64,000 nucleotides of DNA from Streptomyces cinnamoneus (GTDB lineage Bacteria > Actinomycetota > Actinomycetes > Streptomycetales > Streptomycetaceae), in NCBI RefSeq assembly GCF_002939475.1, contig NZ_PKFQ01000001.1, forward strand, positions 186,001 through 250,000, in the 5' to 3' direction. Position 1 is the first letter of the stretch. Every line of letters starts with the position of its first letter. A program made the translations under genes and the position numbers. Positions 41,401 through 49,585 of this stretch are shown in pieces. Below the pieces are notes generated by a model, which was not told where the DNA came from, made no database searches, and saw only the letters and a program-made list of their open reading frames with translations.

Positions 41401-41574
41401 GTGACGACTTCTGGGAGGGAAGACGCTGTGGAGGAAACCGCCGATACGGCCGACACGACCGTGAACGAACACTCATGGGCGGTCTACGGGCGCCACCACC
41501 TCGGCAAGGGTGGTACTGGCTTTCCCAGGAACCACAGAGCTCTGGATCGCTGCCCCAGTCCGGGCGGAGAGTAG
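41401..41574 (+). CDS. Small ORF with strong ribosome site, possible truncated gene
   Basis: 57 codons from GTG 41401, preceded by GAAGGAGA at ideal spacing. The first part (TSGREDAVEETADTADTT, then SWAVYGRHHLGKG) has coding-like base use; the last 20 codons (GGTGFPRNHRALDR) have lower third-position G/C. This suggests a gene that was cut by a deletion or frameshift after about 37 codons, now ending at a chance stop. It follows the MFS exporter by 77 bases. I see no family. Confidence 0.4.
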   Translation: MTTSGREDAVEETADTADTTVNEHSWAVYGRHHLGKGGTGFPRNHRALDRCPSPGGE

Positions 41575-41674
41575 TGCGCAGCGGCCCACCGCACCGGTCC
41601 GCCCGGGGCACCCGCCGCCCCACCAGGCCGCGATCCACCGGGCCGGCCCACACAGCACACCCCAGGAGCACCCC

Positions 41675-42436
41675 ATGTCCTACCCCGCCCTCGCCGCCCG
41701 CACCGCCGTCGTCACCGGAGCCGCCAGCGGCATCGGCGCGGCCACCGCCCGTCAGCTCGCGGCGGGCGGCGCCCGCGTCGCCCTGCTCGCCCGGCGCGCC
41801 GACCGGCTGGACGCGCTGGCCGCGGACATCAACGCCGCCGGGGGCCAGGCCCTCGCGGTCACCGCCGACGTCACCGACCAGGCCTCCGTCGACGCCGCCG
41901 CCAAGGCCGTGCACGACGCCTACGGGCGGGTCGACCTGGTGGTCAACAACGCCGGCGTGATGCTGGCCAACCCCCTCGCCGACGGCCGGCTCGACGAGTG
42001 GACCCGCATGATCGACACCAACCTCACCGGTGTCCTGCGCGTCGTCCACGCCTTCACGCCCGACCTCACCGCGGCCGCCGCCGACGGCCGCACCGCCGAC
42101 CTGGTCAACGTCTCCTCCATCGCGTCCCATGTCCTCTTCCCCGACTACGCCGTGTACGGGGCCACCAAGGCCGCCGTGACCCAGCTGTCCGCCGCGCTGC
42201 GCACCGAGCTGGGCCCGCGCGACGTCCGGGTCAGCGCCGTCGAGCCGGGCCTGACCGACACCGAACTCGGTGGGCACATCGACAACCCGGCCCTGCGCGA
42301 GCAGCTCGGCGGGATGTTCACCGCGATCCCCGCCCTCACCTCCGAGGACGTCGCCGACCTCATCGCGTACACCGTCAGCCGTCCCCGGCACGTCAACCTG
42401 CGTCAGTCGGTCGTCCTGCCGACCCGCCAGGCCTGA
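41675..42436 (+). CDS. Short-chain dehydrogenase/reductase
   Basis: 253 residues, classical SDR. TAVVTGAASGIGAATARQLA (TGxxxGxG), LVVNNAGVML (NNAG), active-site Ser in LVNVSSIASHV and YGATKAAV (YxxxK), then VSAVEPGLTDTEL. RRADR after strand 2 favours NADP(H). CAGGAGC precedes ATG 41675. It is followed by an XRE/MmyB regulator 128 bases downstream on the same strand, the usual repressor of such SDR genes; the substrate of these paired SDRs is unknown. Confidence 0.93.
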   Translation: MSYPALAARTAVVTGAASGIGAATARQLAAGGARVALLARRADRLDALAADINAAGGQALAVTADVTDQASVDAAAKAVHDAYGRVDLVVNNAGVMLANPLADGRLDEWTRMIDTNLTGVLRVVHAFTPDLTAAAADGRTADLVNVSSIASHVLFPDYAVYGATKAAVTQLSAALRTELGPRDVRVSAVEPGLTDTELGGHIDNPALREQLGGMFTAIPALTSEDVADLIAYTVSRPRHVNLRQSVVLPTRQA

Positions 42437-42503
42437 CGCCTCTCCCCGGCGGCCCACCGCGCCCGGCCGGTCGCCCGGGAGGCACCTTCGGCGTGGCGCG
42501 CTG

Positions 42504-42536
42504 GGTGAGCCTGGTCCTGGCAGAGCCAGGCTCACC
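42504..42536. promoter_or_regulatory. Palindromic operator upstream of XRE gene
   Basis: Perfect 11-bp arms GGTGAGCCTGG / CCAGGCTCACC with an 11-base centre, located 28 bases before the XRE start codon. CACAAT at 42551-42556 would be a -10 element, so a protein on the palindrome would cover the -35 region: consistent with autorepression by the XRE protein. Confidence 0.7.
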
Positions 42537-42563
42537 ACCCGTGCGACCAGGCACAATCGCCCT

Positions 42564-43445
42564 ATGAGTCCTGTCATCGACCTGGGCGCGTTCCTGCGGA
42601 CCCGCCGTGCCCGTCTGCGCCCCGAAGACGTCGCCCTGCCCGATCTCGGCGGCCGGCGCCGGGTCGCCGGACTGCGCCGTGAGGAGATCGCCCAACTCGC
42701 CGGCGTCAGTGTCGACTACTACATCCGCATAGAGCAGGGCCGCGCGGCCAACCCCTCGTCGGACGTCCTGAACGCCCTCGCCCGCGCCCTGCGCCTGGAC
42801 GAGGACGAGACCCGGCACCTGCACCGCCTCGCGCAGCCCCGCGCCGTGACGCGGCCCGCTCCCCGGGCCCGGCCCGGACAGCAGCAGCCACGCCCCATGC
42901 TGCTGCGGCTGCTGGAGGAGCTGCGGGACGTCCCGGCCGTGGTGATGGGGCGGCGCATGGACGTTCTCGCCTGGAACGCGGCCGCCTCCGCCCTCCTCGG
43001 CGACTACGCGTCCCTCGAACCCTCCGAGCGCAACATCCCCCGCATCACCTTCCTCGACCCCGCCTCCCGCCAGCTCTTCACGGACTGGAGGGCCTGCGCC
43101 CGGGAGAACGTCGCTTACCTGCGGTGGGAGGCCGGCCGGTATCCCGACGACCCGCAGTTGGCGCGTCTGATCGGCGAGCTGTCGGCGAGGAGTGAGGACT
43201 TCCGCCGCTGGTGGGCCGAGCATCCCGTGCAGGACAAGACCTCGGGGACCAAGAGGTTCCACCACCCCGTCGTCGGCGACCTGGCCCTCACCTACGACAC
43301 CCTGCGCGCCGCGGACGATCCGGACCAGGCGCTGATCACGTACGCCGCGGCACCCGGCACCCCCTCGCACGACGCCCTGAAGATGCTGCTGGCTTGGGCG
43401 GCCCCGACGGCGACCACCACCCCACACCCCGCTCGGCCCCACTGA
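42564..43445 (+). CDS. XRE-family regulator with MmyB-like ligand-binding domain
   Basis: 293 residues. N-terminal HTH: LGAFLRTRRARLRPEDV, RRVAGLRREEIAQLAGVSVDYYIRIEQGR. The C-terminal MmyB-like domain has DVLAWNAAASALLGDY, LFTDWRACARENVAYLRWEAG and the final SGTKRFHHPVVGDLALTYDTL. Start ATG 42564 has no ribosome site; a -10-like CACAAT ends 7 bases upstream, so the mRNA is probably leaderless. Paired with the upstream SDR gene (tandem orientation), it most likely represses itself and perhaps the SDR gene. Confidence 0.93.
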   Translation: MSPVIDLGAFLRTRRARLRPEDVALPDLGGRRRVAGLRREEIAQLAGVSVDYYIRIEQGRAANPSSDVLNALARALRLDEDETRHLHRLAQPRAVTRPAPRARPGQQQPRPMLLRLLEELRDVPAVVMGRRMDVLAWNAAASALLGDYASLEPSERNIPRITFLDPASRQLFTDWRACARENVAYLRWEAGRYPDDPQLARLIGELSARSEDFRRWWAEHPVQDKTSGTKRFHHPVVGDLALTYDTLRAADDPDQALITYAAAPGTPSHDALKMLLAWAAPTATTTPHPARPH

Positions 43446-43757
43446 GGCCTCGGGCATGTACGGGCCACATACGGAGCGCGTACGGACCACGTGCGGACCC
43501 TCGTCACCCCTTGTGGGACCGCTTCCGCACCGTGCCTGCCGACGGGTTCCCGCGCGTCGCGCCGCCTTCCGTGGCCGCCCTTCAGGCCGCCGCACGGCGG
43601 CCTGAAGAGCCATTGCTCCCGTGCGCTCCGCGCTGAAACGATCTTCTGGGGGGCGTTGACCGACGTCCTTGAAGGCGTGGCATCAGCGTCGGCGGTGGGA
43701 CGGGGCTTTCCCGGTGAGGTGAGTCCCGGGCCAGACGTGCGAGGAGGGGACCCGTCA
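43446..43757. other. Intergenic region before the STAND gene
   Basis: 312 bases. It contains a strong hairpin (43580-43607) and partial direct repeats of (G)TACGG(A/G)CCAC near 43458-43495. No gene is supported. TTGACC at 43658 might be a -35 element for the STAND gene. Confidence 0.45.
43580..43607 (+). terminator. Strong hairpin, probable terminator of the XRE gene
   Basis: Perfect 12-bp arms CTTCAGGCCGCC / GGCGGCCTGAAG with a 4-base loop, 135 bases after the XRE stop codon. Confidence 0.65.
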
Positions 43758-46700
43758 GTGAACGACAGAGGCCAGGCCCCTGGCGATTCCCCAGCAGAGG
43801 CTCTGCCTTCGGGACCGGCTCAGGCAGGTGAGCGGTTACGCCGGAGGCGACTCGAACGCGGCGTGTCGTTGGCCAAGCTGGCCCGGCTCGCGTTCTACAG
43901 CAAGGGGTATCTGAGCAAGGTGGAAAACGGCGAGAAGCCGTTGACCGTGGAACTGGCCCGTGGCTGCGATCAGGTGCTGGAGACAGGTGGGGAGCTGGCA
44001 CAGCTGGTCCTGCCGGCCGTCAAAGGCAACGGGCGCAGAGCCCGGGGAGCGGAGAGGTGTCCGTATCGGGGACTGTCCCCGTTCGGAGCGGGGGACGCGC
44101 AGTGGTTCTTCGGGCGTGACGAGGCCGTCGCGGAAGTGGTCTCGCAGTTGGCGGAGCGGCTTCGGACGCCAGGGCCTTTGCTGGTGATGGCCCCGTCGGG
44201 GGCGGGAAAGTCCTCGTTGCTGAGGGCGGGACTGCTGCCTGCCCTGGCGCGTGGAGTGCTGCCCGTCACCGGATCGCAGGCCTGGCCCGTGGCACTGCTC
44301 ACCCCGGGTGAGCATCCTCTTGAGGAACTGTTGAACCGGATAGCCGTCGCGACCGGGGCGTCCCGCCGACTGCTCGCCAAGGCACACGAAGAAGGAGGGG
44401 GCGCTCTGGCCACCGCGGTGTGCGCTGCGGTGGAGGGGATGCGGCGGGCGGCCGGTCCGACCACCGCCCACGGCAAGGCTGCGTATGGTTCCGCCACCGG
44501 TGAGGCAGCTGCCCTGGTCCTCGTGGTGGACCAGTTCGAAGAAGCCTTCATGCTCTGCTCCGACGACGGGGAACGGGCGGCCTTCGTCCAGGCCTTGCTG
44601 TCCCTGACGGCACGACGCGAAGATGACGGAGCGGGACTTCCGTCGGCACTCGTCGTCCTCGGGGTCCGGGCCGATTTCTACGACCGCTGCCTGGCCTTCC
44701 CCGGGCTGGCCGCGTCCCTTCAGCGCGGCCACGTCACGGTGGGGCCGATGGACGACGCCCATGTGCGTGTGGCCGTCACGAGACCGGCCCGCGCGGCCGG
44801 CTTGGAGGTCGAACCAGGCCTGGTCGAGATCCTGCTCCGCGACATCGGCCTGATGCCCGGCCAGGTGGCACATGCCGGTGCGGCCCCAGGCGGAGCGCTC
44901 CCCTTGTTGTCCCACGCCCTGCTCAGCACGTGGCAGCACCGTGAGAACGCCACCCTGACCGTCGACGGCTACCGGCTGACCGGAGGCGTCTCCGGCGCCG
45001 TGGCCGCCACCGCCGAGCGGGCCCACACCTCCCTCTCGGCGCGGCAGCAGGCCGCCGCCCGGCGTGTCCTGTTGCAGCTGATCCAGGTCGGCGAGGACAG
45101 GGAGACGAGCCGGCCCTGCCGGCGGCAGGATCTCCTGGAAGCCGGCACCTTCCGGCCCGGCGACCCCGAGGCCGTCATCGAGGCGTTCACCCGGGCACGC
45201 CTGCTCATCGTGGACGCCGAGCACGTCGAGATCGCCCACGAAGTCCTGCTGCACGCCTGGCCGCGTCTTCGCCGGTGGATCGACGACGACCGGGCGGGCC
45301 TGCGCACCCGTCAGAGCCTCGCTGAAGCCGCCGCCGCGTGGCAGGACGAAGGCCACGACCCCAGTCTGCTCTACCGCGGCCCCCGCCTGGCCGCAGCCCT
45401 CGAAGCCCTCGCCAACCCCCAGGACGAGGCGGACCTCGCCCCGGCCTCCCGGAGGTTCCTGGAGGCAAGCCGCGCACTTGAGACAGCCGAGGAACTCAAG
45501 GAGAAGCGGCGTCTGCGCCGCCTCCGCGTCCTGACCTCCGGTCTCACGGCCCTGCTCGTCCTTTCTCTCGTGGCCGGCGGCGTCGCCTTCCAGCAGAGCC
45601 GAGCGGCCGAGCACCAGCGCCACCTCGCCGTTTCCCGTGAACTCGCCGCACAAGCCGACGCAGTGAGGACCGACCATCCGCAAGCCGCGGCTCTCCTGGC
45701 CGTGAGAGCCTTCCGCCAAGCCCACACCGCTGAAGCGCGCAGCACTCTCCTCAGCGCCTACGCGGGCTACCGGTCCGCCGACCTCAAAGCACACCGCTCG
45801 TTCGTCAACAGGATGGCCTTCAGCCCGGACGGACACCTGATAGCCACAGCCGGCGCCGACCGGGCGGTCAAGCTCTGGGACGCGGCCACGCGGCAGATGA
45901 CGGCGACGCTGACAGGGCACACGGATGCCGTGGAAGACGTCGCCTTCTCGCCGGACGGCCGCATACTGGCCACCGCGAGCGACGATCAAAGTGTGAAGTT
46001 ATGGGACCTGATGACCCGTAAAGTGACAGCCACGCTCACCGGGCACAACAACAACGTGAATGCAGTCTCCTTCAGCCCGGACGGCCGCATGCTGGCGACA
46101 GCTGGAAACGACCGCGCCGTGCGGCTGTGGGACACACGATCCCACCGCGAGATCGCGTCTTTCACCGGTCACACGGACGACGTGGTGAGCGTGGCCTTCT
46201 CCCCGGACGGTCACACGCTGGCCAGCGCCGGCTCCGATCGCACCGTGCGGCTGTGGGACACAGCCGAGCCACGCGGGACCGCAACCCTGGGCGGTCACAC
46301 CGGCACCGTCATCTCCGTGGCCTTCTCCCCGGACGGCAGAACCCTGGCCAGCGGTGGTACGGACCGGACGACCCGGTTGTGGGATCCGCGCTCACGCCAG
46401 CTGACGGCCGTGCTCAGCGGTCATACCGACTCCGTCTACCAAGTGGCGTTCTCTCCCGACGGCCACACCTTGGCGACGGTCGGCTTCGATGCCACCGCGC
46501 GGCTGTGGGACGTGGCCGGACAGCGGCAGACCCGCAGCATGGACGGCAAGCACAAACTGCTCGGGGCGGCTTTCTCCCCGGACGGCCGGTTCCTCGCCAC
46601 CACCGGCAACACCGAAGGCGACAAGCCCGACATGCGTGTGTGGGAGACCTCCACAGGCCGGCAGATCGCCGGCTTCGGCGGCGAAGTCGCTCCTGCTACG

Positions 46701-47633
46701 GCCACGGCCTTCAGCCGACGCGGGAACCTCCTCGCTGTCTCCGGCCGCGACGCCGCCGTCGCCCTGTACGCGGCGTACGCGGCCGAGCCCGTGAAACCAG
46801 TCGCCACCCTCACCACCCACCTCGGGGAAGTCGCGGCCCTGGCTTTCTCCCCTGACGGCGGCACGCTCGCCGTCGTGGGGGCCGGCGGCTCGATGGAACT
46901 GTGGGACGTGGCGGGCAAGAGGGAGCGCGGCACCGTCGCCACTCAGCAAGGCGGGCTCAACGCCGGGGCCTTCTCACCCGACGGCCGGACCATAGCCACG
47001 GCTGGGGACGACAACACGGTGAAGCTCTGGGGCGCGAGGACCCAGCGGGTGACAGCCACGCTCGCCGGGCACACGGCCTCCGTGCTCGACGTGGCGTTCA
47101 GCCCCGACGGCCGCACACTCGCGACCGGCAGCCTCGACCGCACCGCGCGGCTGTGGGACACACGCAGCGGTCGGCAGAACGCCGTGCTCGCCCATGGCTG
47201 GCAGGTTCTCTGCGTGGCCTTCAGCCCCGACGGCCGTACCGTCGCCACGGGCGACTACGGCCGTACGACCCTCCTGTGGGATGCCACCACGCACCAGCAG
47301 ACAGCGCGACTCACCGGACATTCGCGTGCGGTCGTCGGTGTGGCGTTCAGCCCTGACGGCAGGACCCTGGCCACGACGAGCCCTGACCGCACCACCTTCC
47401 TGTGGGACGTGGCGTCACGGCGGCGCAGCGCCTCCCTCACCTCACAAGCCGACGTCCGAGCCCCCTCCTTCAGCCCGGACGGCCACACTCTCGCCACCGG
47501 GAGTGCGACCGGTACCGCGCTTCTGTGGGAGATCGACGTGAACGACGTCGTCCAGCACGTCTGCCAGGAGAGCAAGGCGCAAGGCTGGGCGCGGATCGTT
47601 CCGCACGCTGCGGCGAAGGGTGTCTGTTCGTGA
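43758..47633 (+). CDS. HTH-STAND NTPase with transmembrane helix and 14 WD40 repeats
   Basis: 1291 residues. An N-terminal XRE-type HTH (about 20-75: LRRRRLERGVSLAKLARLAF, YSKGYLSKVENGEK) is joined to an nSTAND1 NTPase domain: YRGLSPFGAGDAQWFFGRD, Walker A APSGAGKSSLLRAG, Walker B ALVLVVDQFEEAF. A helical region and one hydrophobic segment (LTALLVLSLVAGGVAF, near 600) follow. The C-terminal 600 residues are 14 WD40 repeats, each with FSPDG and LWD, enough for two seven-bladed propellers. Such proteins are signal-sensing platforms, and related STAND proteins act in defence or development; the ligand is unknown. GTG 43758 follows GAGGAGGGGA, and there is no effector gene next to it. Confidence 0.9.
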   Translation: MNDRGQAPGDSPAEALPSGPAQAGERLRRRRLERGVSLAKLARLAFYSKGYLSKVENGEKPLTVELARGCDQVLETGGELAQLVLPAVKGNGRRARGAERCPYRGLSPFGAGDAQWFFGRDEAVAEVVSQLAERLRTPGPLLVMAPSGAGKSSLLRAGLLPALARGVLPVTGSQAWPVALLTPGEHPLEELLNRIAVATGASRRLLAKAHEEGGGALATAVCAAVEGMRRAAGPTTAHGKAAYGSATGEAAALVLVVDQFEEAFMLCSDDGERAAFVQALLSLTARREDDGAGLPSALVVLGVRADFYDRCLAFPGLAASLQRGHVTVGPMDDAHVRVAVTRPARAAGLEVEPGLVEILLRDIGLMPGQVAHAGAAPGGALPLLSHALLSTWQHRENATLTVDGYRLTGGVSGAVAATAERAHTSLSARQQAAARRVLLQLIQVGEDRETSRPCRRQDLLEAGTFRPGDPEAVIEAFTRARLLIVDAEHVEIAHEVLLHAWPRLRRWIDDDRAGLRTRQSLAEAAAAWQDEGHDPSLLYRGPRLAAALEALANPQDEADLAPASRRFLEASRALETAEELKEKRRLRRLRVLTSGLTALLVLSLVAGGVAFQQSRAAEHQRHLAVSRELAAQADAVRTDHPQAAALLAVRAFRQAHTAEARSTLLSAYAGYRSADLKAHRSFVNRMAFSPDGHLIATAGADRAVKLWDAATRQMTATLTGHTDAVEDVAFSPDGRILATASDDQSVKLWDLMTRKVTATLTGHNNNVNAVSFSPDGRMLATAGNDRAVRLWDTRSHREIASFTGHTDDVVSVAFSPDGHTLASAGSDRTVRLWDTAEPRGTATLGGHTGTVISVAFSPDGRTLASGGTDRTTRLWDPRSRQLTAVLSGHTDSVYQVAFSPDGHTLATVGFDATARLWDVAGQRQTRSMDGKHKLLGAAFSPDGRFLATTGNTEGDKPDMRVWETSTGRQIAGFGGEVAPATATAFSRRGNLLAVSGRDAAVALYAAYAAEPVKPVATLTTHLGEVAALAFSPDGGTLAVVGAGGSMELWDVAGKRERGTVATQQGGLNAGAFSPDGRTIATAGDDNTVKLWGARTQRVTATLAGHTASVLDVAFSPDGRTLATGSLDRTARLWDTRSGRQNAVLAHGWQVLCVAFSPDGRTVATGDYGRTTLLWDATTHQQTARLTGHSRAVVGVAFSPDGRTLATTSPDRTTFLWDVASRRRSASLTSQADVRAPSFSPDGHTLATGSATGTALLWEIDVNDVVQHVCQESKAQGWARIVPHAAAKGVCS

Positions 47634-47692
47634 CCGTCGCCATCTGGCCGAGGGACACCGGCCCCGCCCCGCCCCCGAGCGGAAGAGGTGGT

Positions 47693-47725
47693 GGCACTGC
47701 CCGCGGGGCCCGCCCCCGGAGTGCC
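47693..47725. terminator. Hairpin between convergent genes
   Basis: GGCACT / AGTGCC arms enclose a further CCGCGGGG-type stem; it lies between the STAND gene stop and the 3' end of the XRE gene. Confidence 0.5.
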
Positions 47726-47778
47726 GGGTCGGGCCGTGGAGCACGCTGTTCGGGCCGCTGGGTGCCTGTGGCAGCGGT

Positions 47779-48618
47779 TCAGGCGCGGTCTGCGGCCCGT
47801 CCGCCGGTGGGGGTCGCTTCCTGTTCGCTGGTGTAGATCACCAATGTGTGTTCCGGTCGTTCGGCCACGTGGAAAGCCGTGTACGCGAAGGTGGTCACGC
47901 CGTGCCCGGGGCGTCGCAACCGCTTGCGGCCGCTGTGCCGGGCCTGTACGTCGTGGCGCGGCCACCACGTACGGGCCTCCGGGCTCGCTGCCGTGAGCTC
48001 GTCGATCAGCGTGGTGTAGCGGGTGTCGTCGTGGTGGCGACCGGCCAGTGTCCGCAGCCGGGCGAGCAGGCCGCGTGCTTCCGCCTCCCAGTCGGCCAGG
48101 ACCTCCCGGGCCGCCGGTTCGAGGAACACCCAGCGGGCCATGTTCGCCCGCCGGTCCCCCGCCGAGGTGAGGTGGGGGAACAGCTCGTCGGCCGCCGGGT
48201 TGAGGCTGAGCACGTCGTAGGTGCCGTCGATGACGTACGCCGGATTCGGCTGGAGCAGGAGCGGGACCGCGGCGACCGCGGCCGTGAGCTGTTCGGGTTC
48301 TTCGATCTCCACGGCCGGTGCGTGGCCGGCGAGTTGGCGCAGATGCGCGCGCTCGTTCCGGTCGAGCCGCAGCGTCGACGCGAGGGCGTCGAGGACCTGG
48401 TCCGAGGCGCGGATGTCCCGGCCCTGCTCCAGGTACGTGTACCAGGTGGCGCTGATGCCGGCGAGCAGCGCCAGCTCCTCCCGGCGGAGGCCGGGGGTGC
48501 GGCGCCGGGAGCTCCGGGGCAGGCCGACCTGCTCGGGAGTGGTCCGTTCTCTGCGGCTGCGGAGGAAAGCACCCAGCTCACGGCGTTGGTGAGGGTTCTT
48601 CGGCACGGCGGATGGCAC
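47779..48618 (-). CDS. XRE-family regulator with MmyB-like ligand-binding domain
   Basis: 279 residues. HTH: LGAFLRSRRERTTPEQVGLP, RRRTPGLRREELALLAGISATWYTYLEQGRDI. MmyB-like domain: AYVIDGTYDVLSLNPAADEL, NMARWVFLEPAAREVLADWE and the C-terminal SGRKRLRRPGHGVTTFAY. It has the same layout as the regulator at 42564 but differs in most positions of the ligand domain. GTG at 48618 lies just inside a palindrome, and AGAATA read on this strand as TATTCT (48629-48634) would be the -10 element, giving a very short or no leader. Divergent from an SDR gene, its likely target. Confidence 0.92.
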   Translation of the reverse strand: MPSAVPKNPHQRRELGAFLRSRRERTTPEQVGLPRSSRRRTPGLRREELALLAGISATWYTYLEQGRDIRASDQVLDALASTLRLDRNERAHLRQLAGHAPAVEIEEPEQLTAAVAAVPLLLQPNPAYVIDGTYDVLSLNPAADELFPHLTSAGDRRANMARWVFLEPAAREVLADWEAEARGLLARLRTLAGRHHDDTRYTTLIDELTAASPEARTWWPRHDVQARHSGRKRLRRPGHGVTTFAYTAFHVAERPEHTLVIYTSEQEATPTGGRAADRA

Positions 48619-48619
48619 T

Positions 48620-48654
48620 CCTGGTTCCAGAATAGACAGGCTCTGTATACCAGG
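48620..48654. promoter_or_regulatory. Palindromic operator between XRE and SDR genes
   Basis: CCTGGT (48620-48625) pairs with ACCAGG (48649-48654), and inner ACAG / CTGT arms flank a 3-base centre. It overlaps the presumed -10 region of the XRE gene and lies upstream of the SDR gene, so it suits repression of both by the XRE protein. Confidence 0.65.
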
Positions 48655-48803
48655 CTGGACCCTTGGCAGGCTGGTGCCCGAGCCGGGTGGCGGCCCTCTT
48701 CCAGGGCCGGTGCCCCGGCCCGCGCCGCGGCCGGGAGACCCTGGCCCGCGGACGGGGCGTGGGAGCGGCCCGGGCCCCTGTCGGAAGGAAGCGTGAAGGC
48801 GTC

Positions 48804-49541
48804 GTGTCGGGAATCGATGGCAAGGTCGTGGTGGTCACAGGGGCCGGCAGCGGCATCGGAGAGGCGACCGCGCTGCTGCTCGCCGGGCGGGGCGCGCGCC
48901 TCGTCCTGGGCGCGCGCCGGACCCGACGGCTCGCGGACGTGGCCGCCCGGATCGAGGCGGCGGGCGGCTCGGCCGTGTACCAGCGCACGGACGTGACGCG
49001 GCGGGAGGATCTGCTCGCGCTCGTCGGGCTGGCCGAGGAGCGTTTCGGGCGGCTGGACGTGCTGGTCTCCAACGCCGGTGCCGGGGTCATCTCGCCCCTG
49101 GACGATCTGCGCGTGGACGAGTGGGATCAGATGGTGGACGTCAACCTCAAGGGGGTCCTGCACGGCATCGGCGCCGCACTGCCGGTCTTCCGGGCGCGGG
49201 GCGGTGGGCACTTCGTCACGGTCGCCTCCACGGCCGCGTTCCGGGTCGTGCCGTCCATGGCGGTCTACGCCGCTACGAAGTTCGCGGTCCGCGCCCTGTG
49301 CGAAGGGCTGCGCCAGGAAGCCGGCGACAGCCTGCGGGTGACCACCGTCTCGCCCGGCATCGTCGGGACCGAGTTCGCCGGCGCTTCCACCAACCAGCGG
49401 GTCAGAGAGGAGATCACGCGGACCCGGGACCGGATCGCGATCCCGCCGGAGGCCGTCGCCCAGGCGGTCGCGTTCGCGATCGAGCAGCCGCCCACCGTCG
49501 ATGTGAACGAGATCGTGATCCGTCCCACCGCCCAGACCTGA
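48804..49541 (+). CDS. Short-chain dehydrogenase/reductase
   Basis: 245 residues, classical SDR: VVVVTGAGSGIGEATALLLA, RTDVTRREDL, LVSNAGAGV, active Ser in VTVASTAAFRV, and YAATKFAVRAL (YxxxK). ARRTRRL after strand 2 indicates NADP(H). VSPGIVGTEFAG follows. GTG at 48804 is preceded by GTGAAGG. It is divergent from an XRE/MmyB regulator; together with the tandem pair at 41.7-43.4 kb this is the second SDR-XRE unit in the window. Confidence 0.93.
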   Translation: MSGIDGKVVVVTGAGSGIGEATALLLAGRGARLVLGARRTRRLADVAARIEAAGGSAVYQRTDVTRREDLLALVGLAEERFGRLDVLVSNAGAGVISPLDDLRVDEWDQMVDVNLKGVLHGIGAALPVFRARGGGHFVTVASTAAFRVVPSMAVYAATKFAVRALCEGLRQEAGDSLRVTTVSPGIVGTEFAGASTNQRVREEITRTRDRIAIPPEAVAQAVAFAIEQPPTVDVNEIVIRPTAQT

Positions 49542-49585
49542 CATCAGGGCTGACACCAGCCGGCAGGCCCCGCGTCGCGGGCCGG

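Noticed and set aside
41401..41574. Lasso or lanthipeptide precursor
   Set aside because: No cyclase, protease or dehydratase gene lies in the neighbourhood, and codon use changes inside the ORF as in a truncated gene.
45790..47540. Dense DNA repeats of about 126 bases suggesting a repeat array
   Set aside because: They are the coding units of WD40 repeats (FSPDG...LWD); spacing and reading frame explain them fully, and they are not CRISPR.
43758..49541. Anti-phage defence island around the STAND gene
   Set aside because: Neighbours are SDR enzymes and their regulators; no nuclease, restriction enzyme or known defence effector is present. The single STAND protein is reported on its own.
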